From Sipunculus nudus (Eukaryota > Annelida > Sipuncula > Golfingiida > Sipunculidae), in assembly GCA_026874595.1 (NCBI GenBank), contig CM049311.1, positions 42,349,676 to 42,413,675 on the forward strand: a stretch of DNA of 64,000 bases. Direction: 5' to 3'. Below, piece after piece: positions 25,379 through 37,722 of the stretch (position 1 is the first letter of the stretch; every line of letters begins with the position of its first letter). The notes below the pieces were generated by a model. It was not told the origin of the DNA. It was given only the letters and a program-made list of their open reading frames with translations, and did not search any database. The position numbers and the translations under genes are program-made.

Positions 25379-25397
25379 GGGGGGGGGGGGGGGGGGA
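25379..25397. repeat. Poly-G tract
   Basis: About 18-19 consecutive G followed by AGGAGAAGGGG. Confidence 0.85.
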
Positions 25398-26261
25398 GGA
25401 GAAGGGGAACAGGGCACTTCCTGTTTTGGCGGGTTCACAAGTTACCACATTCAGGAAGCTGTTTAAATGATATGTGTAAAAACATTACTCACCGATTTTT
25501 AACACAAGTTAATACATGCAGCGACAAAACCTTGCACACACTGTAATATTCCTGTTTCTCCCAAGAGCTGCGGCCATAAGTGACATGGTAACTGCATGGT
25601 ATGCGAGGGTCAGGGAGAGGCCATGGAAACCGGACTCCCACTCTTAACAAGAGGACAGGATGCCAGGGCGGGGTGATAAACTGCCTGTGGTACTGTGGTC
25701 AGCTTTGCCTATGTAAGGGAAAGTTGCTTTGAGGTTTTTTTTTTTAAAATAAACTGATGGGCCTGGGAGGTTAAACATCCAGAACTTGTACATCGATGTT
25801 TGGGTGGCATATACTGCTGCCAACATCGTTGGGGCACGCAGTGTCCACGCTAGCCTCTACAAAGCAGCTGTCCTGGTTTATGTCCAGCACAGCGGGGTGC
25901 ATCTGATACCATATAAACACGTTGAAACCCGGCATGACCAGAAAAGTCAGTAAGTCAAAGGCTGGCCTTTGTGGCCTTTACAATGTATTAAGATGTTTAC
26001 TTGTGTATTGCAGCAGCTACCATGATTTTTATGATTTTGCTTAAACAAAGCTTACTTACCAATATGCTTGAATTTCATAGAGTGTCGGCTTCTTGGCTGG
26101 AGAAAGTGACCGCCGTGTCTTGCTGTTAATTGTTCTTGCTTACACTTCACTGCTGCTGAAATTCCCGCCAAAAAGCCACGTCACGCGTGACACATTTAGT
26201 AATACGTCTGCAGCGCACTCTCGCATTGATATAAGGAATCAAAGCTATACTCTCTTTGTTA

Positions 26262-26404
26262 AAGGTTGTAAAAGGGTTTTCTTCAAAGAAAATGGGGTTA
26301 TACTCGGGGAAATACACAGAACTAAACCCTTCTTAAGGAAGCTAAGGGTTAAGGAAGACAAAACAACCCTTTTCTCTACAAAAAAACTTTCAATAAAACC
26401 CTTT
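26262..26404. repeat. AACCCTTTT-rich repeat, second copy
   Basis: AAAAGGGTTTTC, AACCCTTCTT, GGGTT and AACCCTTTT blocks in both orientations, related to 15421-15663. Directly precedes host repeat H. Confidence 0.5.
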
Positions 26405-26489
26405 GGCGGGAAAATGTTCACCGACATCGCTTCGCCTTCGGTTTTTTAGCTCAGCTGACTGAAAGTCATCTGAGCTATAGCGATCACTC

Positions 26490-26573
26490 TTTGTCCGTCG
26501 TCCGTCTGTCCGTCTGTCCGTCTGTCTGTCTGTCCGTCTGTCCGTCTGTCCGTCTGTCCGTCCGTTAACCAGG
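26490..26573. repeat. GTCC/GTCT microsatellite of AD-4 head
   Basis: Alternating GTCC and GTCT tetramers directly after the 5' hairpin region. Confidence 0.85.
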
Positions 26574-28531
26574 CACAAATCGTAACCGCTGGACCTAGAA
26601 CCTTGTAACTTGGGATTCTGAGAGGTCCATAAAAAATCTCCTTGGAAACCAGAAATTAGGTCTCTGTTACCCATATCCTTCGAGCTATGTGGCCCCAAAG
26701 TACCCCCCAGAAAAGTAAAAAATTTCATACAAAAACTTCAATATCTCATTAACTACTTGACTGATGGTCATGATTTTTGGCATACATATTGATCATGAGA
26801 TGTTACATCACTTCCTGCAGACTGGTGGCGCCACCTGTATTTTTCGATTTTTTACGAATTTTTTTCTCTATTTTTGAGACCTTTAAAAATGTGAACATCT
26901 GTTAACAAGGCACAAATCATAAAGACTGGACTTAGAATCTTAATTCTTGACACACTGAGAGGTCCATGAAAAATCTCCTTGGAAACCAGAAATTAGGTCT
27001 CTGTTACCCATATCCTTTGAGCTATGGGGCCCCAAAGTACCCCCCAGAATAGTAAAAAAATTCATACAAAAACTTCAATATCTCAATAACTACATCACTG
27101 ATGGTCTTCATTTTTGGCATACATATTGATCATGAGATGTTCGATCAGTTCCTGCAGACTGGTGGCGCCACCTGTACTGTTTGATTTTTTACGATTTTTC
27201 CTCTATTTTTGAGCTCTTTGAGGATGCTGTCATCTGTTTGCGTGGCACAAATCGTAACGACTGGACCTAGAATCTTCATTTTCGACACACTGAGAGACCT
27301 ATGAAAAGTCTCCATGGAAACCAGAAATTAGGTCTCTGTTACCCATATCCTTCGAGCTATGGGGCCCAAAATTACCCCCACAATAGTCAAAAATTTCATA
27401 CAAAAACTTCAATATCTCATTAACTACATCACTGATGGTCATGATTTTCGACATACATATTGATCATGAGATGTTTCATCAGTTTGTGCAGACTGGTGGC
27501 GCCACCTGTATTTTTCAATGTTCACGAATTGTTTTCTCCATTTTTGAGACCTTTAAGGATGTAGTTATCTGTCAACAGGGTACAAATCGTAACGACTGGA
27601 CCTAGAATCTTCGTTCTTGACACACAGGGAGACCCATAATAAGTCTCCATGGAAACCTGAAATTTGGTCTCTGTTACCCATATCCTTTGAGCTATGGCAC
27701 TCCAAAGTACAGCTCAGAATAATGGAAAATTTGATACAAAAGCTAAAGTATCTGAACAACTAATGCAGAGATAACCATAATTGTTTGCATGGATATTGAT
27801 CATGGAGTGTTTCATAAGTTTCTGCAGACTGGTGGCACCACCTGTATTTGTTCGTTTTTTTTCCGAAATTTTTCTGTATTTTTGAGACCTTTAAAGATAT
27901 GAACATCTGTTAACAGGGCACAAATCATAAAAACTGGACCAAGAATCTTCATTCTTGACACACAGGGAGACCCATGAAAAGTCTCCATGGAAACTTGAAA
28001 TTAGGTCTCTGTTACCCATATTCTTTAAGCTGTATGGGTCCAAAATACCCCCCCCCCCCAGAATAATGGAAAATTTGATACAAAAACTGCAGTATTTCAA
28101 TAACTACAACACTGATGGTCATGATTTTCGGCATACATATTGATCATGAGCTGTTCCATCAGTTTCTGCAGACTGGGTGTGCCACCTCTATTTTTTTTCA
28201 AATTTTTACGAATTTTTTTTTTTTGAGACCTTTAAAGATGTGGTTATCTGTCAACAGGGTACAAATCGCAACAACTGGACCTAGAATCTTCATTCTTGTC
28301 ATGCAAGGAGGCCCATGAAAGGTGCCTGTGGAAACTTGAAATTAGGTCTCTGTTACCCATATCCTTCAAGCTATAGGACTCCGAAGTATCCCTCAGAATA
28401 ATGGACAATTTGATACAAAAACTGAAGTATCTGAACAACTAATGCAGAGATCACCATGATTTTTTGCATGGATATTGACCATTAAGTGTTTTTATTAGTT
28501 TCTGCAGACTGGTGGAGCCACCTGTATTTTT

Positions 28532-29623
28532 GTATCCGCCAAAACGAAGTTTTGCGGATACTATGTTTTTGACAGAGTTCCTCCGCCGCGGCGGCGTTCG
28601 TTTCCAGAGAGCTCCTCGGAGACTAATGGACCGATTTTTCCCAAACTTACACCTATTATCGGGTCACATGTGAACTGGTGCCTAACCAATTTGCATTGAC
28701 CTCTGACCTTTTCTCTCTATCCAGTGACCATTTGTGGGTCTGTTTCCACTCATAAACCCTCATATCTCGGGAACTGTTTGACCGATCAGGAAATAAAATT
28801 GATACAAATGTAGCCCTTGGATTGCTTATAACATACACAAAAAATGGTGGCGCCACCTGTAACCATGTTTGCACAGTGTCCATCTGTTCATCTGCCTTGG
28901 GTTAAAATCACTCATATCTCTGCAGTGAATTGACTGACTCACCTGAAATTCGTCATGTGTATACATCCAGGATAGCTTTCTTGATTTTATAACAGGTGGC
29001 GCCACCTACGTTCACGTTCACGCTGATGACATCCAAGCTTATATCTCGGGAACCGTTTGACCGATCAGGAAATAAAATTTATACAAATGTAGCCCTTTGA
29101 TAGCTCTGTAACATACACAAAAAATGGTGGCGCCACCTGTAACAATGTTTGCACAGGGTCTGTCTGTTAGTCTGCCGTGGCCTAAAATCACTCATTTCTC
29201 TGTAGTGGTTCGACATAACTGCCTAAAATTTTGCAGGTTTATACATTGTGGACAGCTTTCTTGATTTTATGACAGGTGGCGCCACCTACATTCTAGTTAA
29301 CGCTGGACACATTCATACACAAAACTGGAGGGGTTACCTGCAAAGATTTTTGCACAGTGTTTGTCTGTTTGTCTGCCATGGGCAAAAATCGCTCATATAC
29401 ATGTTGTGGTTTGACTTTTCTGCCTAAAATTTTGCAGGTGTATACAACTTGGACAGTTTCTGGATTTGTGGTAGGTGGCACAACCTACATACACATTTAG
29501 GCTGCAGACATCCATGCTAAAATGCAACATACCTCACTCTATTTCCCCTTGCCACTGAATCCATGCCTCACTATCCGATTTTGGCAGATACATGTAGTCA
29601 CTTGTCGGTTACCAGTATTCTAG
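28532..29623 (+). mobile_element. C-family element C-2, complete, nested in AD-4
   Basis: 5' end GTATCCGCC; the hairpin arms GTATCCGCcAAAAC and GTTTTGCGGATAC pair with one bulged base around a GAA loop, then TATGTTTTTGAC and CCG repeats. GGTGGCGCCACC lies at 28846, 28995, 29126 and 29275 (spacing 149/131/149, as in C-1). The 3' end has a hairpin-like GTAGTCAcTTGTcGGTTAC and ends TATTCTAG. Flanks are CACCTGTATTTTT and TTTTAAAAG, i.e. inside the T-rich segment of an AD core whose intact form is at 26832-26880. Confidence 0.7.
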
Positions 29624-29805
29624 TTTTAAAAGTTTACACATTTTTCTCTATTTTTGAGATATATAAATACAGACTAAATCTTGGCCTGTTGGTTAATCTG
29701 TTTGATGCTTCAGTTGAATGGGTATATACTACCATTCTGATGATAAAATTTCCTTTTGCGAATCTCTTCCCAGTCAGCTGAGCGTCATGACCCATGGGTC
29801 ACTTG

Positions 29806-29925
29806 TTGAGTGTTTGTTTTTCCAGCTAAGATCCCGGCGGCACCGTGAGTAAATAAAGCAAATGACGCAGAGCAATATAATGGAACCTGCAACTGACGAT
29901 CTCCATAAATCAGATGTTTAAATTG
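29806..29925 (+). repeat. Host repeat H, right half of the filled site
   Basis: Continues host repeat H from GAGTGTTTGTTTTTCCAGCT to CTCCATAAATCAGATGTTT, matching 15295-15420 apart from one short internal deletion and a few substitutions. Confidence 0.75.
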
Positions 29926-32184
29926 TTATTGCTAGAATTGTGCAATTTCTTCGGTTCTGTAACGATCATAACAGGGTTTTGGCAGCAGATGGTTTCTGGC
30001 GAATCGTCCCTACCATCCATAACTGATCGGATTAATTTAAGCAACCGCGTATACCGTATTTTTTTGTAGCGTTTCGTTTTAACTGCCTTTGTTTACGTTA
30101 ATTTATTTCATTTGATTAATAGCGTTTAAATTAAACCTGGGACCTTCTTTTATTTAAATTATTATAATAATAAAAAAGGATATTTCCCAGCCGTACGGCG
30201 TTTCATGTGGAGACGCTGACAGGATGCAGATCAACATTATTTGCTAAGTCATTAATTAAAGAAAAATAAAATATATTCAACACTATAGGCAGCGCCGTGC
30301 CTGTCGTGGAATTTAATTTTTTTTCTAGTATATATGCTGGTACGTTACTTCACTAGTATTTTGCCCAGCTGACTAGGAAAGAGTATTTTCCAGAATACAG
30401 AAATTAACAACAAACTTGGAAAATAGATTAAGAAATCAGTGTAAATGTCTGTGAGAGTAATATTATCTCGCCCGAGTTCCATTATTGGCAAAATAAACGC
30501 ATATTTAAAGAAGGTCAGAGGTCGCTAGGATGCTGTGGTGTCGCCGCGATAACTTACATGCATGGAATACAAATGATTTTGATAAAACTCAACAGAAATA
30601 TTAATCAATATAATATCTCGCCTATAGATTTCCAACAAAATCTATCCATATTCAGTGAGGTCAGTGGGTCACCAAACTTTGGTGGCACAATGGCATCGTA
30701 AATATATTATTGGTGAGTGACATGGTCAGTACAAATATTAATCTCTACAGTTTCTCACCTGAATACAAGTCTCAGCAAAATTCACGCATGTTTAATGAGG
30801 TCACAAGACAGAAAACGGGCACATTATGCACGTGTGCTCATGTTTTTTAATCAAAACCAAATAAAAATAAATACCATCGAGGTAGTGAACGTTATACAAA
30901 GAGTGCATATGTTGTTAATAATATTTAATCTTTTAACTATTTTTTTAAAATTTTGACACAAAAATATTCGGGCCTGTAATTTTTCTGGCGGACCTGTGAA
31001 ACCAGTGTTACACAGGGCCGACTGGCCTGTATATTTTCTAGCCTTTTTTCTGTTTTTGCTCAGAAAGCCCCATGAAATATTGGTAATTATAATGCCCCTC
31101 ACGAGACTGGCCATTGTCCCGCTAGCAAAAAAAAAAAAAAAAAAGAGACGTTCAATCTACAGTATCAACACTATCGGAAATATTGGGGGCGCACTTGTTG
31201 TGCACCAAAACAAAACTTTATTATGAACATTTGCAACTGTTAAATATCTCCTTGAAGTTCTTCTATCATTAACTGTTATTAATCATACATTTATTATTTT
31301 TGCATGTGTGGTCTTTGAAGCGGGATCTTTTCCAAGCGGGAATTCCCCAGACATGTCACTTATTTGTGACCCTGATATCATAATATAATAACATGTAATA
31401 TGATATTATTATTATTATCATTTTACCGGTATTATTACTATTTTAAAACATATCATTCCATTAGTTTTATTACAATTTTCTTAATTATTACAATAATTAT
31501 TGATATTTACATAATGACCATAATATAATAACATGCAATAGTATATTATTATTATTATCATTGTTGTTATTTATTATTATTATTATATTTGTTATTATTA
31601 TTATTATTTTGTTTTAGTATTAGTATCATTTTAAAACGTACTATTCTAAAAAAGTTCATTCATGTTCATTCATATTTTTTTGCACATATTAAAATAAAAT
31701 ATTGCTATAGTAAATTAATCATCTGTGTTATTTCCAATAAATCAAAACTACTAATTAATCATTTAAATTCTTTTTTATTATAATCAAAAAATAGTTGTAA
31801 TATTTACTATAGTAACTAAATCATCTGTTTGTGTTATTCCAATAAATTAAAACTACCTTTAGTAATTTTAAATTCTATGTAATATAATTAAAAATAGTTG
31901 TTGAAATATATCTGGTCAAACAGATTAATAATTATGACTGAAAAATAATAAATTTCATTCAGGTGGGATTTAAATCATTTTGAAATAATTTGAAATATAA
32001 TTTATTAGATATTTAAATTTTCAAAATTTAAACATATAATTCAAGTAATTAATACATTCAACTGCTCCCCTTTCCTTGGAAATGTATCAGTCTTCATGAT
32101 AATAAAAGTTAAGTACATAATGCATATATTATTACAACAGCATATGCATGGTACGTGTAGCTCATATAGTCATTAGGCCTAATA

Positions 32185-32580
32185 CTGCAATAATTTTGCA
32201 GGATACTGCGGTAATACCTGCAGGAGGTGCAGCAAAACTGCAGTATACCTCGGATGTACTGCAGTTCATCTGTTAATACGGTTGAATTAACTTGAACGTG
32301 CATAATCCAAGTTGACTGCAGTTAAATGTGGTATACTGCAGTAAAATGTAGCAAACTGCAAAATGACTGCAATTTACTCTTTGCACGATGTAAGTTTACT
32401 GCAGTATACTGAGGTATATTGCAGTAAACTGTGGCATACTGCAGTTTACTGTGGTATATTGCAGGATTCCTGCAGTCAGCTCTTTGCGTACTGCAAGTTT
32501 ACAACAGTAAACTGTGGTATTCTGCAGATTTACTGTAGTACAGTGCAGGATTACTGGCTTTTACTGCGGTATACTGCAGT
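32185..32580. repeat. CTGCAG/TACTGCAGTA-rich degenerate repeat
   Basis: Short degenerate units around ACTGCAGTA and TGGTATACTGCAGTTTACTG recur at variable spacing, with many PstI-type CTGCAG palindromes. Left and right margins contain similar GATACTGCGGTAATAC / TTACTGCGGTATACTGCAG segments. It could be a fold-back element or a decayed minisatellite. Confidence 0.6.
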
Positions 32581-32589
32581 TTTTTTTAC

Positions 32590-32593
32590 CTGG

Positions 32594-32649
<56 letters not shown>
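32590..32649. repeat. TA microsatellite
   Basis: TA dinucleotide tract immediately following the CTGCAG cluster, ending in TGTGTATA. Confidence 0.9.
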
Positions 32650-34012
32650 ATATAGGCTATATACTGGTCTACTATCCCCCCCCCCCCCAATGAAAATTTG
32701 GTTTCGCCGCCAATTCGTTAGAGGAACCAGTATTTACGTCTGTTTGCCTTTCTATGGACTACCTCCTTGAACCAAGAACATGCTGATAACGGTGATTAAT
32801 TACTTCTGTGATGCAAATATTCTTAAGGTGCTCATAATCATATTCCCCCCCCCCCCCCCCATGTACCCTTCATATACACCGCCACGTCACCTATCGCGAA
32901 GCAATGTAGTTCCCCGGGTTTTACGAAATTTCAAACAAAATAGACAATAATATTCCTTAAAACCGTTATATTTGAAATTAATGTTATTGTATTTACAACT
33001 CTCATGCACGGTTGCTGGATTTCGGCGTAAAAGCTTGCTGAGTGAATAGGTGGTGTACCCTTGATATTCATAGATAGACCTTCTGCACATGTGAGAAGAA
33101 TGTGATCAGCCAAGAAAAAACAAAGGGATCATACACGTTATGGTAATGCCGTCGCGATATAGGTGAGCATTTTAAAATATTTTAAAAGAAACAACCATCA
33201 AGAAAAAACTATGATGTAATTTAAACTTTTTAAGAGTTCCGATTTAATCTAATATTTTATAAATCGTTGAGAATATTATAAATTAATAAATATGAAATAA
33301 AAAACCATTTTCCCATACAGGTTTTCCCGCTTGAGATCACCCATCCACCATTTCCTCTCGAAACGTAATCTGGGGGGCCGCTTCTGCTCAGTGTGGCTTC
33401 AGATCTCACCTAGCCATCAGAAACTGGCAGGTGTGATGGGGGATTAATGTTCAATTCAATATAACTTCAGGTGCAGCTGTGTATAGGTTGAGGAGATATC
33501 AAAACCACATATTCAAGAAGATGGACTGGGAGTCTGTCACAGGTGAGATATAATATAAATAATATAAATAATAGTTATTATTACTAAAATGTTATATATA
33601 TATTTATTATAGTCCGTCCCAGATCCTGTGTAATTTTCGCGATAACTTTTAACTGTACTACGACGAATATTCTTTACAAATATTCCCCCAACTTATATTT
33701 GCAGATGTTCCACCAATTCTGGATAAACAATGTATGAAAGCACAGACAACACATGAAAATTGAAATGTCATATCAAAGGATAATAAGATTTTTTAATTAA
33801 AATTTAATCAAGTGTGAAGCATAACGACGGTTTATAATCAAGTGTGGTTATGAGTAAACAAATAATTAGTGTATGGAAACAAACAACTCCGGATATGTCA
33901 GATAAATGGTCCAAGGATCAGCTTATTACTCGATCAAAGCCAAGGTAATCAAACAATCTTACACCACACCCAATTAAAGCGGTAATGGTGTAGTTTAGGA
34001 TTTTTAGCTCAG

Positions 34013-34984
34013 CTGACTGAAAGTCATCTGAGCTATAGCGATCACTCTTTGTCAGTCACATGTCCGGCCGTCCGGCAGTCTGTTAACAGGGCACAAATTG
34101 TAACCGCTGGACCTGGAATCTTCTAACTTGACGTCAAGGGAGGTCCATAAAAAATCTCCTTGGTAACCTGAAATTAGGTCTTTGTTATCCATATTCTCCG
34201 AGCTATGGGTCTCGTAAGTACTCCCCAGAATAATCAAAAGTTTGATACAAAAGCTCAAGTATCTGAATAACTACTGCATTGATCACCATGATTCTTTAAT
34301 TGCATGAATATTGATCATGGAGTGTCCTATCAGTTCCTGCAGACTGGCGGCGCCATCTATATTTTTTCTAATTTTAACGTAATTCTTTTTCTATTTATGA
34401 TACCTTCAAAGAAGCTGTCATTTGTTAACATGGCACAAATCGTAACAACTGGACAGTGAATCTTCTATGTTGACATCAAGGGAGGTCAATGAAAACTCGG
34501 TAGAAACCTAAAAATAGGTCTCTGTTAACCATATCCTCCAAGCTATGGGTCTCGTTAGTACCCCCCAGAATAGTAAAAAAATTATACAAAAGCTGAAGTA
34601 TCTGTATAACTAATGCATTGATCACCATGATTCTTTGCATGAATATTGATCGTGGAGTGTTCCATCAGTTCCTGCAGACTGGTGGTGCCACCTTTATTTT
34701 TTTCTAATTTTTACGAAATTCTTTCTCTATTTATGATTCGTTCAAAGAAGCTGTCATCTGTTAACAAATCGTAACCACTGGACCTGGAATCTTCTGACTT
34801 AACATCAAGGGAATCCATGAAAAGTCTTTGTAGAAACCTGAAATAGGTCTCTGTTACCCATACCTCCGAGCTATTGGTCTTGTAAGTACCCTTGAGAATA
34901 ATAAAAAAATTGATACAAAAGCTAAAGTATCTGAATAACTAATGCATTGATCACCATTATTCTTTGCATGAATATTGATCATGA
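34013..34984 (+). mobile_element. AD-family element AD-5, 3' truncated
   Basis: Full AD 5' hairpin (TTTAGCTCAGCTGACT-gaa-AGTCATCTGAGCT) and CTATAGCGATCACTCTTTG, a short GTCC-like tract, then three A-cores with degenerate palindromes (CGGCGCCATC, GGTGGTGCCACC). It stops abruptly inside TTGATCATGATCAATAATC where B sequence begins. No AD 3' end is present. Confidence 0.65.
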
Positions 34985-36560
34985 TCAATAATCCCCTAAA
35001 TAATTCTTATAATAATTGTCTATTATTGTTCCAAAGAATGAATTTTGGCTGAATTATAAGAATTGAATTGAGTCATTTTACCATACCTGTTAGCTGTATG
35101 AAGCAGATACATCTAGCCTGGCACCAGTTTTTCAGCATCCGTTACATCATGCCTCTAGACATTTAGATTTCAGGTTATCTATAGTTAATATTGACAAGAA
35201 TGTTTTTAGCGAACCTGTGAGCTTATGCAATGGTGTGGCGTCGTCCTTTGTCTGTCGTCTGGCGTCTGTATGTTAACCCATTCTTTCTTGAAAATGGCAA
35301 GAGTAAGCATCACAAAATTTTATGCAAAAAATTAGTCATAGAAAAAACTATATCAGATTTTGCTTATTTTTGGCTTACTGCATTTTCTTAGAGTTTATTG
35401 GGAAAAAGCTTAAGAAGCTTTAAAAATCTACTTCTCCGAAATTGTTCAGCCAAATTGTCCAATATTTCACAGAAATGATTCCTGGAACAATCTTTCTCAA
35501 GTTTGTTCGAATGGTTTAAGTTTGGTGATTTTTAGCCAAGTTACAGGAAGTTGAACTTAGTCATCTGTCCAAAAACCCATAGTTAAATTACAATCTCAGA
35601 AACGGCTGGAGCTGTCATCACCAAATTTTATGCCAATGTTGGTCACATGAGTCATATCTGAAATTGAGGTATTGGTGGCGCCACCTGCATAGGCCTTTTT
35701 TGTACGGGGGGTCATCAGTGCCCATATCATACTGACGGCTACAAAAAACTTGTACTCTGAAACCATATGGCCTAATTGTTTAATATCGCACAGAAATGAT
35801 CCTAGGGTAGTGCTTTCTGAAATTTGTTCAAATGGTCTCAGTTCAGTGACTTTTGGCCGAGTTATGGGAAGCTGAATTTAGTCATATGCCATAACATCCC
35901 ATTTTAGCTAAGTGGCTACAAAGATCTTCTTCATAAAAACCACTGGGCCAAATCTCACACATTAATTATCTTTAGATGTTGATAATTCAAGTTTGTTCAA
36001 ATGGTTTTGGTTCAATGGTTTTTGGCTGAGTTATGAGAAGCTTGACTTAGCCATTTTGCTGTATTTTCCCATATGAGTTATAAACCTGTAAAATGTTTTT
36101 TTGACTGAGGCCACTGAGGCAAATTTGTTTAATATTTTTTGTTTAATTATTATTTACATAATAATTAATTGTCTTTTATGGTTCCAAAGAATGAATTTTG
36201 GCTGAATTATAAAGATTGAATTGAGTCATTTTACCATATATGTAAGCTGTGTGAAGCAGATACATCTAGCCTGGCACCAGATTATCAGCATCTGTTACAT
36301 CATGCCTCTAGACATTTAGATTTCAGGTTATCTTTAGTTAATATTGTCAAGAATGTTTTTTTAAAAGGTTTTAAAAATGTAAATTTATGATTTTAGATAT
36401 TCCTCATGCTAGGCAATGTTTACAATCACAGGTATACAGCTGTCTGTGGGCATATAAAGACAGCTGTACATGGATTATAAATAATTGGTATCCATACTCA
36501 ATTCAAGAGTTTGCCATCAGTGAGATGTATCTGTATCATTATTTTGCATTCATTATGCAT
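34985..36560 (+). mobile_element. B-family sequences: 3' fragment plus copy 4
   Basis: 34985-35204 matches the late part of a B core (compare 4010-4225). At TTGACAAGAATGTTTTT a new B head TTTAGCGAACCTGTG starts (35205), i.e. one B copy begins inside the T run of another. Copy 4 carries GGTGGCGCCACC at 35684-35695 and extends to the shared GTTTACAATCACAGG...ATGTATCTGTAT segment (36415-36545). Confidence 0.55.
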
Positions 36561-36571
36561 CTGTAGTAATT

Positions 36572-37368
36572 TTTAGTGAACCTGTGAGCTAATGCGATGG
36601 TATGGGGGCGTCCGTCGTCTGTACGTTAACCCATACTATTTCCAAAATGACTGGAGCTAGCGTCATGAAATTTAATGCAAAAATTAGCCATCTGAAAAAC
36701 TCTGCATTTTCTTAGATTTTAAGAGAAAAAGCTAAAAAACCTTTGAAAATCTTCTCCTTTGAAACGGTCAAGCCAAATTGTTCAATAATTCACAGAAATA
36801 ATCTTTTATACCATCTCTCTCAAGTTTGTTTGAATGGTTCAAGTTTGGTGAATTTTGGCCGAGTTACACTAAGTTGAACTTAGTCATCTGTCCAAAAAAA
36901 AGCATACTAAAATGACAATCTCAGAAACACCTGGAGCTGTTCACCAAATTTTATGCCAGTGTTGGTCACATGAGTCATATATGAAATTCAGGTATTGGTG
37001 TCGCCTGCTGCATTGACCTTTTTTGTACGGGGGTCATTGGTCATCTATACATTAACCCATCATTATTTCTCAGGAATAGCAGGAGCTACCATCCCCAGAT
37101 TTTATGCAATAATCTGTCACATATCAAATGTTATGGGATTCAGCTTATTTTTTGCTATCTGCATTTACTTAGATTTTATAGGTGAAAAGCTGAAAAACCT
37201 TTAAAAGTCTTATTTTTGTAAACGGTCCAGCCAAATTGTTCCAAATTTTACAGAAATGATCCCAGAGGCAAGCCCTCTCAAGTTTGTTCAAATTGTTTGC
37301 ATTTGATGAATTTAAGCGGAGTTACACAAATTTGAACTTAGTCATTATTTCTCAGGAGGGGTTTGATA
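36572..37368 (+). mobile_element. B-family element, copy 5 (partial)
   Basis: The head TTTTAGTGAACCTGTGAGCT is preceded by GCATCTGTAGTAA exactly as at 8877, so the pair B-2/B-5 shares upstream sequence as well. It ends near 37368 where a MITE-like inverted repeat begins. No B 3' end. Confidence 0.5.
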
Positions 37369-37475
37369 CAGTAAAACCTGAGAGTTAAGACCACCCGATG
37401 TGCCACACCAAAAGCGGACTTAAGTCACAGTCGATCTTAAGTCTTAGGTGGTCTTAACCCTTTGAACCCACTAGA

Positions 37476-37530
37476 CCGAAATATCGGGCTGACTCAAAGA
37501 ATACAACGCCCCGTAATCCCGATATTTCGG
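37476..37530. repeat. piggyBac 5' subterminal inverted repeat (13 bp)
   Basis: CCGAAATATCGGG (37476-37488) and CCCGATATTTCGG (37518-37530) are exact reverse complements separated by 29 nt. A matching pair is not seen at the right end. piggyBac elements usually have internal repeats needed for transposition, so this is a candidate transposase-binding site. Confidence 0.8.
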
Positions 37531-37722
37531 GCTCTGAGCACATGGCTAATTGACATGCATCGCAACATGATTAGTAGCGAATCAGCGGGTACCTAACAGC
37601 AAACCTGTTAGCCAATGAGCGGTCGTCTATCAAACCACTTTGGCTACAGCCGATAACATCATGGCGGCGCCCAGTAAGCGCGTGAAAGCGTGGTAACTGT
37701 ACCTGTGTTTACCTAGTAAACA

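Larger units (their letters stand above)
23991..26261. other. Single-copy-looking DNA without recognisable gene
   Basis: Contains a TA microsatellite (24151-24189) and a poly-G tract (25379-25397). No open frame shows family resemblance. A minus-strand 60-codon frame at 25644-25826 and a plus-strand frame at 26093-26449 have no recognisable domain; the latter runs into the AACCCTTTT repeat. Confidence 0.4.
26445..29805 (+). mobile_element. AD-family element AD-4, complete, with empty site known (contains nested C-2)
   Basis: 5' end TTTAGCTCAGCTGACT-gaa-AGTCATCTGAGCT hairpin, GATCACTCTTTG, and GTCC/GTCT microsatellite (26490-26565). About 335-bp cores follow, with GGTGGCGCCACC at 26824, 27161 and 27495 and mutated versions at about 27832, 28175 and 28512. 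The 3' end is GTCAGCTGAGCG, hairpin GACCCATGGGTC, ACTTG, at 29773-29805. It lies between CTTCGG-TTT and TT-GAGTGTTTG; the unfilled host CTTCGGTTTTTGAGTG is at 15284-15298. Counting Ts, the insertion is within the T run without net duplication. Net size without C-2 is about 2.3 kb. Confidence 0.75.
29926..34012. other. AT-rich interval without recognisable gene
   Basis: About 4 kb with no supported gene. Includes an A17-like homopolymer (31126-31144), ATT/TTA-rich low complexity at 31390-31620, a CTGCAG-rich cluster, a TA microsatellite and poly-C tracts at 32677-32688 and 32847-32860. ORF 32363-32770 reads through the CTGCAG cluster and the TA repeat and is not a gene. Confidence 0.45.

Noticed and set aside
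26093-26449. 118-codon ORF as a possible host gene
   Set aside because: The second half is the AACCCTTTT repeat and the end of host repeat H; no recognisable motif in the first half.
32363-32770. 135-codon ORF
   Set aside because: It spans the CTGCAG cluster and a TA microsatellite, giving YIYIYI peptides.
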